From positions 1,860,001 through 1,924,000 of the forward strand of contig NZ_CP012373.2 of the NCBI RefSeq assembly GCF_001305575.3: a stretch of DNA of 64,000 bases, in the 5' to 3' direction. A program made the position numbers and the translations under genes. Under the pieces are notes generated by a model. That model had not been told where the DNA came from, ran no database searches, and saw only the letters and a program-made list of their open reading frames with translations. Positions within the stretch are counted from its first letter, which is position 1; each line of letters begins with the position of its first letter. Origin of the DNA: Beggiatoa leptomitoformis. Lineage in GTDB: Bacteria > Pseudomonadota > Gammaproteobacteria > Beggiatoales > Beggiatoaceae. Positions 18,340 through 29,018 of the stretch are shown in pieces.

Positions 18340-19032
18340 TTACACACCCTGATTCAAATTCAAAAAAAATGCCGCTAACAATAAATCCTCTTCCGTATCA
18401 ATATCTAACGCGCGAGATTTAGGCATAACATAACCTTGTGTTTGCGCATTTAATAGCTTACGGGTTTGCAATAATGTGCTGGTTTTTGCAACGTAAACAG
18501 CCCCATTTAAAGTAAACATGGCAGGCAAATCTTGCCGACGCGGGGGGATATCTTGGATTAAAGGCTGTAAATAACCTTGACTATCTTGCTGAAAACACCA
18601 GTAAGGATGTGCATCAGGCTCTGTTACACTCACACAAAATTCAGCTTGTTGGTCTATACACTGTTGAATCGCTTGGTCTATATCTAGCGCAAGTCGTAAT
18701 GGCGACGTTGGCTGTAAAACCACAACATAATCATAAGATTCTGCGACTGTTTGTATTGCATGAATAATCGGCTCTATACCCGCTGTCTCATCTTGCGCTA
18801 ATTCAGCAGGACGAATAAAAGGGACTTCACAACCCCATTGCCGCGCGGTTGCAATGATTTCCGCATCCTCACTGCTTAAAATAAAACGGTCTAAATAAGC
18901 AGATTGTTGGGCAGATTGAATCGTCCATGCAATTAATGGTTTGCCTGCAAGTGGGCGAATATTTTTCCGTTTAACGCCTTTTGAACCACCCCGCGCGGGG
19001 ATAATGGCGAGGAAAGAATAGTTTTTATACAT
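18340..19032 (-). CDS. CMP-nonulosonate cytidylyltransferase (NeuA/LegF type)
   Basis: 230 residues of the acylneuraminate cytidylyltransferase family, which activates a nonulosonic acid with CTP. The nucleotide-binding N-terminus IIPARGGSKGVKRKNIRPL, the segment VVLQPTSPLR and the metal-binding IDTEEDLLLA are intact. It is the last gene of the four-gene nonulosonate operon and starts 24 bases after the acetyltransferase. The presence of a CBS-containing nucleotidyltransferase upstream points to CMP-legionaminic acid rather than sialic acid, so this would be LegF/PtmB; the substrate is inferred from context. Confidence 0.87.
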   Translation of the reverse strand: MYKNYSFLAIIPARGGSKGVKRKNIRPLAGKPLIAWTIQSAQQSAYLDRFILSSEDAEIIATARQWGCEVPFIRPAELAQDETAGIEPIIHAIQTVAESYDYVVVLQPTSPLRLALDIDQAIQQCIDQQAEFCVSVTEPDAHPYWCFQQDSQGYLQPLIQDIPPRRQDLPAMFTLNGAVYVAKTSTLLQTRKLLNAQTQGYVMPKSRALDIDTEEDLLLAAFFLNLNQGV

Positions 19033-19056
19033 AATTTGTTTAAATCGTCCGTAAAT

Positions 19057-19695
19057 CTATTTTCGCAATGTTCGTGCAGGCACTCCCGCTACCCGTCCAC
19101 CCGCTGGCACTGCACGAGTCACCACCGCACCCGCTGCAATTAACGCCTGCTCTCCAATCTCAACGCCCTGTAAAATAGTTGCTCCCGCGCCAATGTGTGC
19201 GCCCATACCCACTTTACAACCCCCACACAACACCGCACCTGTTGCAATATGGCAATGGTCAGCAATTACACAATCATGCTCAATAACTGCACGGGTATTG
19301 AGTAACACGTTTTGCCCTAATTGTGCAGAAGGATTAATAATCGCACCCGCCATGACTTGACAACCTTCACCAAGTATTACATTAACACTGAGAATACTTT
19401 GCGGATGGATAACAGAGAGAAATGAATAACCAACGGCTTTAAAATGCTTAAAAATATCTGCCCGTCTCATTGTCGTTTTTATTGACCCTAAACCATTGAC
19501 GAGAGCAACCGTAGTCGGCGAATAGTGTAAAACACACTGGTCATCACCTAACACCTTAACCCCCTGTATTAACGAATCTTGCAGCGAGACACGAGCATCA
19601 GTTATCCCTAATACAGGTTGTTGACACAACTCCAAAACGGCTAACAACACACCCGCGTGACCACCTGCCCCTAAAACAATACAAGGGATTGACAT
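19057..19695 (-). CDS. Sugar O/N-acyltransferase, NeuD/PglD family
   Basis: 212 residues with an N-terminal Rossmann-like nucleotide-sugar-binding part ([19 protein letters not shown]) and a C-terminal left-handed beta-helix of hexapeptide repeats ([37 protein letters not shown]). This family acetylates amino-sugars in sialic, legionaminic and bacillosamine pathways using acetyl-CoA. Its ATG overlaps the neuB stop by one base (TAATG), which implies translational coupling. Which hydroxyl or amine is modified cannot be read from the sequence. Confidence 0.85.
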   Translation of the reverse strand: MSIPCIVLGAGGHAGVLLAVLELCQQPVLGITDARVSLQDSLIQGVKVLGDDQCVLHYSPTTVALVNGLGSIKTTMRRADIFKHFKAVGYSFLSVIHPQSILSVNVILGEGCQVMAGAIINPSAQLGQNVLLNTRAVIEHDCVIADHCHIATGAVLCGGCKVGMGAHIGAGATILQGVEIGEQALIAAGAVVTRAVPAGGRVAGVPARTLRK

Positions 19696-20771
19696 TAAAT
19701 CAATTCATCCGCTACATAATCACGCTCTGCGGTTTTATGCAACCAGTTCCAATAAAACAAGGGAGAAATACCCGTACCGGGGCGTTTAATGGTTAAATTC
19801 TCCGTCGTAAAAGCCTCACCTTGTTTGATATTACGTGTCGCAGTTAAACTTTTGCGTGCAATTTCACGGTTTGCCTGTTCGGATACACTGGGTTTTTTAA
19901 TGCTGTGTCCAAATGCTTGCTCGATTTGCCGTATACCTTGCACCATTGCTTTTAATTCCGCAGGTTCTAACGATGCACGATGGTCTGGCCCTGGTAATTG
20001 TCGGTCTAACGTAAAATGTTTTTCAATCACACACGCTCCCCGTGCAACCGCTGCCAGTGGAATAACAATGCCTTCTGTATGGTCAGACAAACCAACAGGT
20101 AATCCAAATGCAGCCTGCAATGTATCCATTGCATATAAATTAACTTGGTCAACAGGTGCTGGATATTCCGTTGTACAGTGCAATAGGATAACTTTTTCCT
20201 GCAATACGGCTTGTCCTGTAGGCGAGTGATAGGCTTGCATAAAACGGGTTAAATTAGGTTCTATACCCATTGGTTGTGTGTAACCAAAAGCTAATACACT
20301 CAAGGCGGTTTCTACATCACCCAAGGTTGACATGCCTGTTGATAAAATTACAGGGCATTGTGTTCTCGCGGCTTTTAGCAATAAAGGGGCGTTGGTAATT
20401 TCACCCGAGGCCATTTTTAAACTAGACAAACCTAATTGATTGACTAAAAAATCAATACTATCTTCATCAAATGGTGTGGATAAAAATGCAATACCTACTT
20501 TTTGACAATATTGAAGTAGCTGTAAATGGTCTGCCTCGCTTAACTCCAACTTTTTAATCATCGCAAACTGGGATTCGTTAGCATCAGTGGTTTGCTGTTG
20601 ATACTCGGCTTTAGGAGCGGATTGGGTAACGATTTTTTCGGCTTTAAAGGTTTGAAATTTAACCGCATCTGCGCCAGCATCTACCGCTACATCAATCAAG
20701 CGCAATGCCATTTCAAGTGAACCATTATGATTCACGCCTGCTTCTGCAATAATATAAGTTGGTTTATTCAT
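19695..20771 (-). CDS. Nonulosonate (legionaminate/sialate) synthase, NeuB family
   Basis: Condenses phosphoenolpyruvate with an N-acetylated hexosamine to give a nine-carbon acid. The chosen ATG at 20771 gives [17 protein letters not shown], the standard N-terminus, and 358 residues; an upstream start would add nine unrelated residues. Seen are [28 protein letters not shown], the metal/PEP site DHTEGI and the C-terminal SAF antifreeze-like domain ([15 protein letters not shown]). The start lies 8 bases inside the end of the upstream nucleotidyltransferase gene. In this context LegI is the most likely identity. Confidence 0.9.
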   Translation of the reverse strand: MNKPTYIIAEAGVNHNGSLEMALRLIDVAVDAGADAVKFQTFKAEKIVTQSAPKAEYQQQTTDANESQFAMIKKLELSEADHLQLLQYCQKVGIAFLSTPFDEDSIDFLVNQLGLSSLKMASGEITNAPLLLKAARTQCPVILSTGMSTLGDVETALSVLAFGYTQPMGIEPNLTRFMQAYHSPTGQAVLQEKVILLHCTTEYPAPVDQVNLYAMDTLQAAFGLPVGLSDHTEGIVIPLAAVARGACVIEKHFTLDRQLPGPDHRASLEPAELKAMVQGIRQIEQAFGHSIKKPSVSEQANREIARKSLTATRNIKQGEAFTTENLTIKRPGTGISPLFYWNWLHKTAERDYVADELI

Positions 20772-21816
20772 CTTGAGCAAAGAACTCGATTTTCGCACGT
20801 TCTAAATCTGCCATTTGTCCAATATCAATCCAATATTCTCGAATCGGAAAAACGACGGTTTCCCGTTTTTCTGCTAAGGCTTTTTCAAATAAAGTCGGCA
20901 TATCAAAAAACGTTTCCTTTGGTATAAGGCTTAATAGACTGGGTTGTAATACGTAAATGCCCGCATTGACAAAAAAGCGTTGTATCGGTTTTTCCTGAAT
21001 GCCTAAAATTCGATGATTATCAATTTGCACAACGCCATAAGGTACTTGAAAATCATATTCACGCACACACATGGTCGCTATTGCTTGATGTTCAAGATGA
21101 AAGTCTAATAAATGGCGATAATCAACTTTTGTTAATAAATCACCATTCATAACGATGAGGGGTTCTGTTGGTAAATCAGGTAATAAGGTTAAAGCCCCTG
21201 CTGTTCCTAAACGGTCTTTTTCATGTAGATATTGAATATTAACATCAAATGCTGAGCCATCGCCAAAATAGGCTTCTATCATCTCCGCTTTATAATTGAC
21301 AGATAAGTAAAAACGGGTAAATCCTTGTTCACGAAAACCTTCAATAATTGTTTGTAAAACAGGTTTATTACCCACTTTTAATAAGGGTTTTGGACAATGC
21401 TCGGTTAGTGGACGCAGGCGTGTTCCAAGTCCACCCGCCATTAAAACCACGCTATTTTGTCGCTCACCTGTTTGAATTAATTCATCTAATACCGCAAGGT
21501 TAACCACAATTCCTTGTGGGTTTAATAAGGGGATATGATGCCGCCGCGCGCGTTTCATCACATTGAGAATATGTGCAGTACTGGCATTTTCGCGTAATAC
21601 GGTAGGTGTTGTATTCATGACGTTTTGAATCAGCGATTCTAACGCCAATCCTTTTAAAATCGCGCGTCGAATATCGCCATCGGTCACTGTCCCTAATAAT
21701 TTTCGTTCTGCATCTACGACTAAAGCAATTTGTAACGCGCTGTTATCTAAGGCTTGAATAGTATCGCGTAAGGTTGCTGTGGGAAGAACAAGGGTTTTTT
21801 GCCAGTCTTTCATCAT
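20764..21816 (-). CDS. CBS-domain sugar nucleotidyltransferase (PtmE/LegX-like)
   Basis: 350 residues: two CBS motifs at the N-terminus (about 8-120; VVDAERKLLGTVTDGDIRRAIL, VMNTTPTV) and a nucleotidyltransferase domain (about 122-350) with MAGGLGTRLRPLTEHCPKPLLKVGNKP and VMNGDLLT. This fusion is characteristic of PtmE in Campylobacter and LegX in Legionella, a GTP:glucosamine-1-phosphate guanylyltransferase that commits sugar to legionaminic acid. It is the first gene of the operon. The dehydratase, aminotransferase and hydrolase steps (LegB, LegC, LegG) are not in the window, so the pathway must be completed elsewhere. Confidence 0.85.
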   Translation of the reverse strand: MMKDWQKTLVLPTATLRDTIQALDNSALQIALVVDAERKLLGTVTDGDIRRAILKGLALESLIQNVMNTTPTVLRENASTAHILNVMKRARRHHIPLLNPQGIVVNLAVLDELIQTGERQNSVVLMAGGLGTRLRPLTEHCPKPLLKVGNKPVLQTIIEGFREQGFTRFYLSVNYKAEMIEAYFGDGSAFDVNIQYLHEKDRLGTAGALTLLPDLPTEPLIVMNGDLLTKVDYRHLLDFHLEHQAIATMCVREYDFQVPYGVVQIDNHRILGIQEKPIQRFFVNAGIYVLQPSLLSLIPKETFFDMPTLFEKALAEKRETVVFPIREYWIDIGQMADLERAKIEFFAQDE

Positions 21817-21993
21817 TTTCTCAATTTTTGCATCTTTAGATAATTCTGGAAGTTTGGTGAATTCTGTTTTAGATAATACTATTTTTGTAATGGTTTATTT
21901 ATTGTATGAATTCAGAATGGTTGAATTTAAGTAGGATAAAAATTAACCGCATTGATAATCCTGAGAGTTTTTTCATTTTTACAGTCAAATAAA

Positions 21994-22028
21994 AAGACCT
22001 TCTCAGTTTTAAAAGTCGAGAAGGTCTT
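21994..22028 (-). terminator. Rho-independent terminator of ppa
   Basis: AAGACCTTCTC (21994-22004) pairs perfectly with GAGAAGGTCTT (22018-22028). On the minus strand the stem is followed by TTTTTATTTG, and it lies 40 bases after the ppa stop. The other strand also has a T-rich flank, so it could work both ways. Confidence 0.85.
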
Positions 22029-22067
22029 ATTTTTATATACTTAGTGCATTAAATAATCTGCAATAAG

Positions 22068-22616
22068 TTAGAATTTTGGTTTTTCTGACGCAGCGTTGTA
22101 ACGCTCAATTCCTTGTGTAATTTCCTGTCCTGCTTCTTCAACGGTTGCCCAACGGTCTAATTTTACCCATTTATTTGGTTCTAAATCTTTATAATGTTCG
22201 AAGAAATGTGCAATTTGGTCGAGCATATTTTGGGGGACATCTTTCAGGTCAAGAATGTGCCGATATTGGGTGCTTAATTTGTCAGCAGGCACAGCCAGCA
22301 CTTTGGCATCTTCGCCTGATTCGTCTGTCATCCGTAACAGGGCGACAGGACGGCAGCGAATCACAGAACCGCTGATTAAGGGGACGGGAGTAATAACCAA
22401 TACATCAACAGGGTCGCCGTCGCCTGCAAGGGTGTGAGGAACATAGCCGTAGTTGCAGGGATAGTGCATGGCAGCACTCATGAAACGGTCGACAAACATC
22501 GCGCCTGTTTCTTTGTCAACTTCGTATTTAACAGGGTCGCTATGGGCGGGAATTTCAATAATGACGTTGATATCAGATGGCGGATTTTTACCAGAGGTAA
22601 CTCTGTCTAAGTTCAT
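22068..22616 (-). CDS. ppa: Inorganic pyrophosphatase
   Basis: 182 residues, family I soluble pyrophosphatase, hydrolysing PPi from biosynthetic reactions. The active site is visible: [20 protein letters not shown], the signature [21 protein letters not shown] with metal-binding aspartates, and [13 protein letters not shown]. Length and start match family I enzymes. It is a single-gene unit closed by the terminator at 21994-22028. Confidence 0.97.
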   Translation of the reverse strand: MNLDRVTSGKNPPSDINVIIEIPAHSDPVKYEVDKETGAMFVDRFMSAAMHYPCNYGYVPHTLAGDGDPVDVLVITPVPLISGSVIRCRPVALLRMTDESGEDAKVLAVPADKLSTQYRHILDLKDVPQNMLDQIAHFFEHYKDLEPNKWVKLDRWATVEEAGQEITQGIERYNAASEKPKF

Positions 22617-22663
22617 ATTTTCTTCCTAAGCGTTTGGTTAAGATTAAGGTGAGTGTTTTGTAA

Positions 22664-22681
22664 AGGCGAATCAGTTCGCCT
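22664..22681. repeat. Hairpin repeat GCGAATCAGTTCGC, copy 1
   Basis: AGGCGAA and TTCGCCT flank a TCAG loop, 18 bases after the argF stop. The same core GCGAATCAGTTCGC appears in a longer stem at 25785-25806. It may end argF transcripts, but no T tract follows. Confidence 0.55.
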
Positions 22682-22698
22682 CTACCCTTATGCAAAAC

Positions 22699-23625
22699 TT
22701 ATATTTTATCCGATTGCTTGGCAGTTACTAATAAAAATTCGAGTAGTGCTTTTTGGGAGTGAAGGCGATTACCTGCTTGTTCCCAGACAACACTTTGATT
22801 TCCATCAATAACATCAGCACTCACTTCTTCGCCACGATGGGCAGGGAGGCAGTGCATAAAAACGGCATCGCTAGTGGCTAAACGCATTAACGGTGCGTCA
22901 ACTTGATAGTATTGAAAAGATTTGGCACGCTTTTCCTGTTCTTCTTCTTGCCCCATGCTTGCCCATACGTCGGTAGAAATCAGGCTTGCGCCACGAATGG
23001 CTTCGCTAGCATCATAGCTGAAACTAACGTGGTTTTGGGCTTTTGCCATGATGCTTGCATCGGGTTCGTAGCCTTTAGGGGAGGCGATGGCAAGTTCGAA
23101 ATCGAATTGTAACGCAGCATGGATATAACTGTGACACATATTATTACCATCGCCTATCCATGCCACTTTACGCCCTGCAATGCTGCCGTGGGTTTCTACA
23201 AAAGTTTGAATGTCTGCTAATAATTGACAAGGATGGTATAAATCCGTTAACGCATTGATAATGGGGACGCGCGAGTATTCTGCAAAGCGTTCAACATTTT
23301 GGTGGGCGAAAGTTCGAATCATGATGCAATCAACCATGCTCGACAATACCCGTGCGGTGTCTTCTATGGGTTCACCACGCCCTAATTGTGTGTCGCGGGG
23401 GGAAAGAAAAATTGAACTTCCTCCAAATTGGGCCATCGCCGTTTCAAAGGAGACGCGAGTACGGGTTGATGATTTTTCAAACACCATTGCTAGCACGCGA
23501 TTTTTGAGCGGTTCATAAATTTGCCCTGCACGTTGCATGGCTTTGAGCTCGATAGCGCGGGTAATAAGGCGATTAAGTTCGTCTTTTGAGAGGTCAAGGA
23601 GGGTCAAAAAATGACGGACAGGCAT
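22699..23625 (-). CDS. argF: Ornithine carbamoyltransferase
   Basis: 308 residues; makes citrulline from ornithine and carbamoyl phosphate in arginine synthesis. The carbamoyl-phosphate site [13 protein letters not shown], the segment [12 protein letters not shown], the ornithine region [11 protein letters not shown] and the [15 protein letters not shown] signature are all present. It starts 17 bases after argD on the same strand, so the two form an argD-argF operon, a frequent arrangement in this group. Confidence 0.97.
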   Translation of the reverse strand: MPVRHFLTLLDLSKDELNRLITRAIELKAMQRAGQIYEPLKNRVLAMVFEKSSTRTRVSFETAMAQFGGSSIFLSPRDTQLGRGEPIEDTARVLSSMVDCIMIRTFAHQNVERFAEYSRVPIINALTDLYHPCQLLADIQTFVETHGSIAGRKVAWIGDGNNMCHSYIHAALQFDFELAIASPKGYEPDASIMAKAQNHVSFSYDASEAIRGASLISTDVWASMGQEEEQEKRAKSFQYYQVDAPLMRLATSDAVFMHCLPAHRGEEVSADVIDGNQSVVWEQAGNRLHSQKALLEFLLVTAKQSDKI

Positions 23626-23642
23626 GTCTGACTCCTATAGGA

Positions 23643-24830
23643 TTAGGTAGTGGTAGTCACTGAGAGAAAATCGAGTACAAGTTGTGAAACTTTATTTATA
23701 ATTTCATCAGCTTGTTCATTGGTTAGAATAAAGGGGGGTAATAAACGGATAACTCGGTTGGCCGTCACATTGATTAATAATCCTTGTTCTAAAGCTTTAG
23801 CGACCAATGGAATACATGGTTGTGCGAGTTCTATCCCTATCATTAAGCCTTTATGACGAACAGAAATAACCCCTTCTGTTTCTTGTAGTGCGTTATGTAG
23901 CCCTTGTTGAATCCGTTGTCCTAATTCAGCAACACGGTTTAGTAGTTGGTTATTTTCTATCGTTTCTAACACGGCTAATGCCGTGCGACATGCCAGCGGA
24001 TTCCCCCCGAATGTAGTGCCATGAGAGCCTGCAGTGAAAATACCTGCAACTTTACCGCGTGCTAAACAAGCCCCTATCGGCATTCCGTTTCCTAGTGCTT
24101 TTGCGAGTGTAATGACATCGGGTAAGACTTGTTCATGTTGGCAGGCTATCCATTTTCCGGTCCGTCCGATACCTGTCTGAATTTCATCAAGCATTAGTAG
24201 CCAGTTGTATTGGTCGCAGACAGTACGCAGTTGTTGCAAGTAGCCAACATCGGGGATGTAAACCCCGCCTTCCCCTTGTACAGGTTCTGCCAGAATGGCA
24301 ACAATATTAGGGTTTTGTGCTGCAACTTGGTGAATAGCATCTATGTTGTTGTAGGGGACACGGACAAATCCTTGAACGAGTGGATCAAATCCTGCTTGTG
24401 CTTTCAGGTTGCCTGTTGCTGTTAAGGCGGCGAGAGTTCGTCCATGAAATGCGTTTTCCATCACGATGACGGTGGGTATGTCTATTCCTTGTTGATGCCC
24501 ATATAAACGCGAAATTTTAATGGCGGCTTCATTCGCTTCTGCCCCTGAGTTGCAAAAAAATGCTGTTTCCATCCCTGTTAAGCGGATTAATGTATCTGCT
24601 AGGGTTTGTTGATGGGCAATACCATATATATTTGAGGTATGTAGCAAGGTTTGTGCTTGTTCACAAATCGCTTTTGCAATGGCGGGGTGTGCGTGTCCTA
24701 AACTGCACACGGCTATACCCGACACCGCGTCTAAATAACGCTTGCCTTGTGTGTCCCAGAGCCATGCCCCTTCGCCTTTAACAAAGGTGACGGGTAAGCG
24801 TGCATAATTGGGCATTAAAGTCGTTGACAT
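23643..24830 (-). CDS. argD: Acetylornithine aminotransferase
   Basis: Class III PLP aminotransferase of arginine (and often lysine) synthesis. The ATG at 24830 gives MSTTLMPNYARLPVTFVKG and 395 residues; the ATG at 24845 is an alternative adding five residues. Motifs are FFCNSGAEANEAAIKISRLYG, AFHGRTLAALTATG, LMLDEIQTGIGRTG and the PLP lysine in TLAKALGNGMPIGA. It is first in the argD-argF operon and is preceded by a leader containing several hairpins, including terminator-like ones. Confidence 0.96.
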   Translation of the reverse strand: MSTTLMPNYARLPVTFVKGEGAWLWDTQGKRYLDAVSGIAVCSLGHAHPAIAKAICEQAQTLLHTSNIYGIAHQQTLADTLIRLTGMETAFFCNSGAEANEAAIKISRLYGHQQGIDIPTVIVMENAFHGRTLAALTATGNLKAQAGFDPLVQGFVRVPYNNIDAIHQVAAQNPNIVAILAEPVQGEGGVYIPDVGYLQQLRTVCDQYNWLLMLDEIQTGIGRTGKWIACQHEQVLPDVITLAKALGNGMPIGACLARGKVAGIFTAGSHGTTFGGNPLACRTALAVLETIENNQLLNRVAELGQRIQQGLHNALQETEGVISVRHKGLMIGIELAQPCIPLVAKALEQGLLINVTANRVIRLLPPFILTNEQADEIINKVSQLVLDFLSVTTTT

Positions 24831-24848
24831 GTTCAGTATCCCCAAAAT

Positions 24849-24990
24849 GAAAAAGCAGCCATATAGGCTGCCTACGAGAAAAAACGAATTCTAACGAGAA
24901 AATAATGAATAGGCAATGAGTTAGTTAGGAAAAATCAGGTTTTTTATCCTGAGAGAAATAATTTATCTAACTACTGTTACATACAGTAGT
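24849..24990 (-). promoter_or_regulatory. Hairpin-rich argD leader (possible attenuator)
   Basis: Reading toward argD on the minus strand there are, in order: a stem ACTACTG/CAGTAGT (24970-24990), a stem TCAGG/CCTGA (24935-24952) followed by TTTTT, and a stem GCAGCC/GGCTGC (24855-24871) followed by TTTTTC. The last two look like intrinsic terminators, yet no minus-strand gene lies upstream for them to terminate. They would fall in the untranslated leader of argD-argF. No Arg-rich leader peptide was found. The rest of the 346-base gap up to the OmpA-type gene holds nothing else I recognise. Confidence 0.5.
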
Positions 24991-25176
24991 ATGGCAAATA
25001 ATTTTTACAGGAAATGCGGACAGTTCGCTTGCGTTATTGAGTTAGCGGGTAATAAGTGATAATTTACTATAAAAAAGCCTGCTAACTTGTGGATAGGCTT
25101 AAAAAATTAATTTACATTTCATATAATAGAAAATGTATTATATTTTCAATACCAATCACTCACAGGAAAGTTAATA

Positions 25177-25734
25177 ATGAAAAAAATTATTTCTTTTAAT
25201 TACTTGAAAATTTTTATGGTTATAACCGTTCTCGCTTTTTTAAATGCGTGCGATGCAATTAAAAGTTCAACGCTGATGGCGGCGGGAACACCTGATAAAT
25301 CTAATATGGTTCCCCCACAACGTTCTGATGTGAGTTCTATGAGTACACGGGGTTTAACCATGTTAGGTTTACAAGGTGTCCAAACCGAACGTGGTATGAT
25401 GTATAGTCTTGATTCTGTTTTATTTGATTTTAATAAATCCGTGTTAAATGCTGAGGCACAGTCTGCGGTTGATCAATTGGCATCACTGATTCAACAAAAT
25501 ACGGGTAAATACATTGCTGTTGAGGGACATACGGATAATGTTGGCGGTAAAAGTTATAACCAACAATTATCAGAACGTCGCGCTGAATCCGTTGCACAAG
25601 CGTTGATGAGTAGAGGTGTTGATTCTAATCGTTTACAAATTAAAGGACTTGGAGAAGGTCGCCCCGCTGCAAGCAATAAAACGGCAAATGGACGGCAAAA
25701 AAATCGTCGTGTCGAAGTCACCATTTTAAATTAA
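25177..25734 (+). CDS. OmpA-family lipoprotein
   Basis: 185 residues with a lipoprotein signal (FLNAC, lipidated Cys25), a short linker, and a C-terminal OmpA-like peptidoglycan-binding domain (about 80-185): VLFDFNKSVLNAEAQ, VEGHTDNVGGKSYNQQLSERRAESV and NRRVEVTI. Such proteins tether the outer membrane to the cell wall, like Pal/YiaD. The absence of tol-pal neighbours and the Met-rich linker make Pal itself unlikely. It has its own promoter region and is followed by a hairpin at 25785-25806. Confidence 0.87.
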   Translation: MKKIISFNYLKIFMVITVLAFLNACDAIKSSTLMAAGTPDKSNMVPPQRSDVSSMSTRGLTMLGLQGVQTERGMMYSLDSVLFDFNKSVLNAEAQSAVDQLASLIQQNTGKYIAVEGHTDNVGGKSYNQQLSERRAESVAQALMSRGVDSNRLQIKGLGEGRPAASNKTANGRQKNRRVEVTILN

Positions 25735-25784
25735 ATCAATGGTCAGCACGGGTTTATTTATCTGATTTAAAGCAGTTAAATGTA

Positions 25785-25806
25785 AGGTGCGAATCAGTTC
25801 GCACCT
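25785..25806. repeat. Hairpin repeat GCGAATCAGTTCGC, copy 2
   Basis: AGGTGCGAA and TTCGCACCT pair with a TCAG loop, followed by ATTTTCA. It lies 50 bases after the OmpA-type lipoprotein gene and 40 before glgA. The core is identical to 22664-22681. It may function as the terminator of the lipoprotein gene. Confidence 0.6.
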
Positions 25807-25845
25807 ATTTTCATCGTATTCCAAGCGTTTTGGTTCTCATTGACA

Positions 25846-27300
25846 ATGTCCACTCCCCTAAAAATTTTATTTGTGAGTGCTGAAGTGTATCCACTGGTTA
25901 AAACGGGTGGACTCGCTGATATTAGCCACGCACTGCCAAAAGCCTTGCGACAATTGGGTGTTGATGTACGGGTATTATTACCCGCCTATCCACCTGTTTT
26001 AGATAGATTAACGCTAACTTGTGAACATGATAAGGTTAATTTATTACACAGTCTCCCACCTGTACGGGTATTAGCGGGCATGATGCCAGACAATAGCTTT
26101 CCTGTGTACGCGCTGGATTGTCCGCAACTTTATCAACGCTCAGGAGGATTGTATCAAGATCAACACGGTAATGATTGGGGGGATAATGCCTTACGATTTG
26201 GCGCGCTTTCTAAATTAGCCGCATTGTTTGGGCAACATTATTTTACTTTTCAACCAGATATTATCCATTGTAATGATTGGCAAACGGGGTTAACCGCTAC
26301 TTATTTGGCGTATAGTGCAAACCCTGTTCATGCACGGGTGGTTCAAAGTTTACATAATATGGCGTATCAAGGAATATTTGACCCCGCCATCATGAGTGTA
26401 TTAGAACTGCCTGCCGTTAGCTTTAATATGTATGGTTTAGAATATTATGGTGCGGTTTCTTTTCTTAAAGCAGGGATTTATTATAGTCATTGGCTATCTA
26501 CGGTTAGCCCCACTTATGCTAAGGAAATTCAAACAGCTACCTTTGGGTATGGTTTAGCGGGATTGCTCCGTGAGCGCAATAATCAACTACAGGGGATTTT
26601 AAACGGGATTGACGTTGACGACTGGAATCCGCGCACCGATAGCTATTTACCTTTCCACTATTCTAGTGAAGATTTCACAGGTAAAGCTAAAAATAAACAA
26701 GCACTTTGTCAACGTTTGGGTTTAATGCACCCTGAAAAACCGCTGATTGCGATGATTACCCGCCTCACGTATCAAAAAGGATTAGATTTAGTATTGCCCG
26801 CCATTGCGGATATTTTGAATGAAGGGGCACAACTTGCGCTGCTAGGGAGTGGGGATAAATCTTTAGAGTATCAATTACAAAGCCTTGCAAAACAGTATCA
26901 AGGACGGCTGAGTATTACGATTGGTTATGATGAAACCCTTGCACATCAACTAGAAGCAGGCGCAGATATATTTTTAATGCCCTCACGCTTTGAGCCTTGT
27001 GGTTTAAATCAATTGTATAGTATGCGTTACGGTACAATTCCGCTGGTTCGGCGTACGGGTGGCTTAGCAGATACAGTAACCGATACAACCCCCGCAACGT
27101 TAGACAAGGGCAACGCAACAGGTTTTGTCTTTGATGCAGAGGACCATCATGCTATTTTGCACAGCGTACAACGGGCATTATTAACCTATCGCGATAAGGC
27201 AACATGGCGACAATTACAACTCAATGGAATGCTTCATGATTGTAGCTGGCAACAGAGCGCGAAAGCATATATGGTCTTATACCAGCATGTTTTATCCTAA
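25846..27300 (+). CDS. glgA: Glycogen synthase (ADP-glucose)
   Basis: GT5 glycosyltransferase that extends alpha-1,4-glucan from ADP-glucose. The ATG at 25846 (MSTPLKILFVSAEVYPLVKTGGLAD) places the KTGGL substrate motif at residues 19-23, as expected, and gives 484 residues. An in-frame TTG six bases upstream is less likely. Further conserved parts are HCNDWQTGL, NGIDVDDWNP, ITRLTYQKGLDL and MPSRFEPCGLNQLYSMRYG with the catalytic Glu, and VRRTGGLADTV. glgB, glgC and glgP are not nearby. Confidence 0.96.
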   Translation: MSTPLKILFVSAEVYPLVKTGGLADISHALPKALRQLGVDVRVLLPAYPPVLDRLTLTCEHDKVNLLHSLPPVRVLAGMMPDNSFPVYALDCPQLYQRSGGLYQDQHGNDWGDNALRFGALSKLAALFGQHYFTFQPDIIHCNDWQTGLTATYLAYSANPVHARVVQSLHNMAYQGIFDPAIMSVLELPAVSFNMYGLEYYGAVSFLKAGIYYSHWLSTVSPTYAKEIQTATFGYGLAGLLRERNNQLQGILNGIDVDDWNPRTDSYLPFHYSSEDFTGKAKNKQALCQRLGLMHPEKPLIAMITRLTYQKGLDLVLPAIADILNEGAQLALLGSGDKSLEYQLQSLAKQYQGRLSITIGYDETLAHQLEAGADIFLMPSRFEPCGLNQLYSMRYGTIPLVRRTGGLADTVTDTTPATLDKGNATGFVFDAEDHHAILHSVQRALLTYRDKATWRQLQLNGMLHDCSWQQSAKAYMVLYQHVLS

Positions 27301-27303
27301 AAT

Positions 27304-28592
<1,289 letters not shown>

Positions 28593-29018
28593 AGGGAATA
28601 AATTCGCAGCGTTTCGGTATTTAGTGTAAACGACATGATAGTGCTAACATAATAAAAATAACGAAGAAAAAACATAAGAGATAAATCGCTTGTATTTTTA
28701 TTGGTTAGCACTGTTAACAAGACATGTGCTTTTTTGAGTCAGTCAATCAAAAAGGCTTTCTATAAAAATTTATATATAACAATATATTATATTTATTCAT
28801 GCTTAGGAATAGTTATTGCTAACATGTGTAAAACATCGTTATTTTAGTGGTGGACTAGAAAAACGAGGATATAAAATTGAAAAGACGTTTTTTGTGAGAA
28901 AAAATGGCTTCTCCGTTGAATATTGCCGAAAAATAATAGTTGAAGAATCACTAATACAACATCCTCATCCAAATGGAAACCATGCTAGTCTGTTGTTATT
29001 GCATGATTAGGGATTTAT
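28593..29018. other. Intergenic region with a long imperfect palindrome
   Basis: No convincing gene occupies these 426 bases. An imperfect palindrome spans 28640-28712: AGTGCTAAC, then AATAAAAATA, matched on the other side by TATTTTTATT and GTTAGCACT. The hexamer GACATG occurs at 28632-28637 and 28721-28726, flanking it. AGTGCTAA also begins the ends of the IS1-type element at 2517-3290, so this may be a small nonautonomous insertion or simply the tgt terminator. A 64-codon frame at 28816-29010 looks random. Confidence 0.45.

Noticed and set aside
28816-29010. 64-codon frame upstream of the PhnD-type kinase
   Set aside because: No ribosome-binding site, no recognisable motif, and the stretch is AT-rich like noncoding DNA around it.
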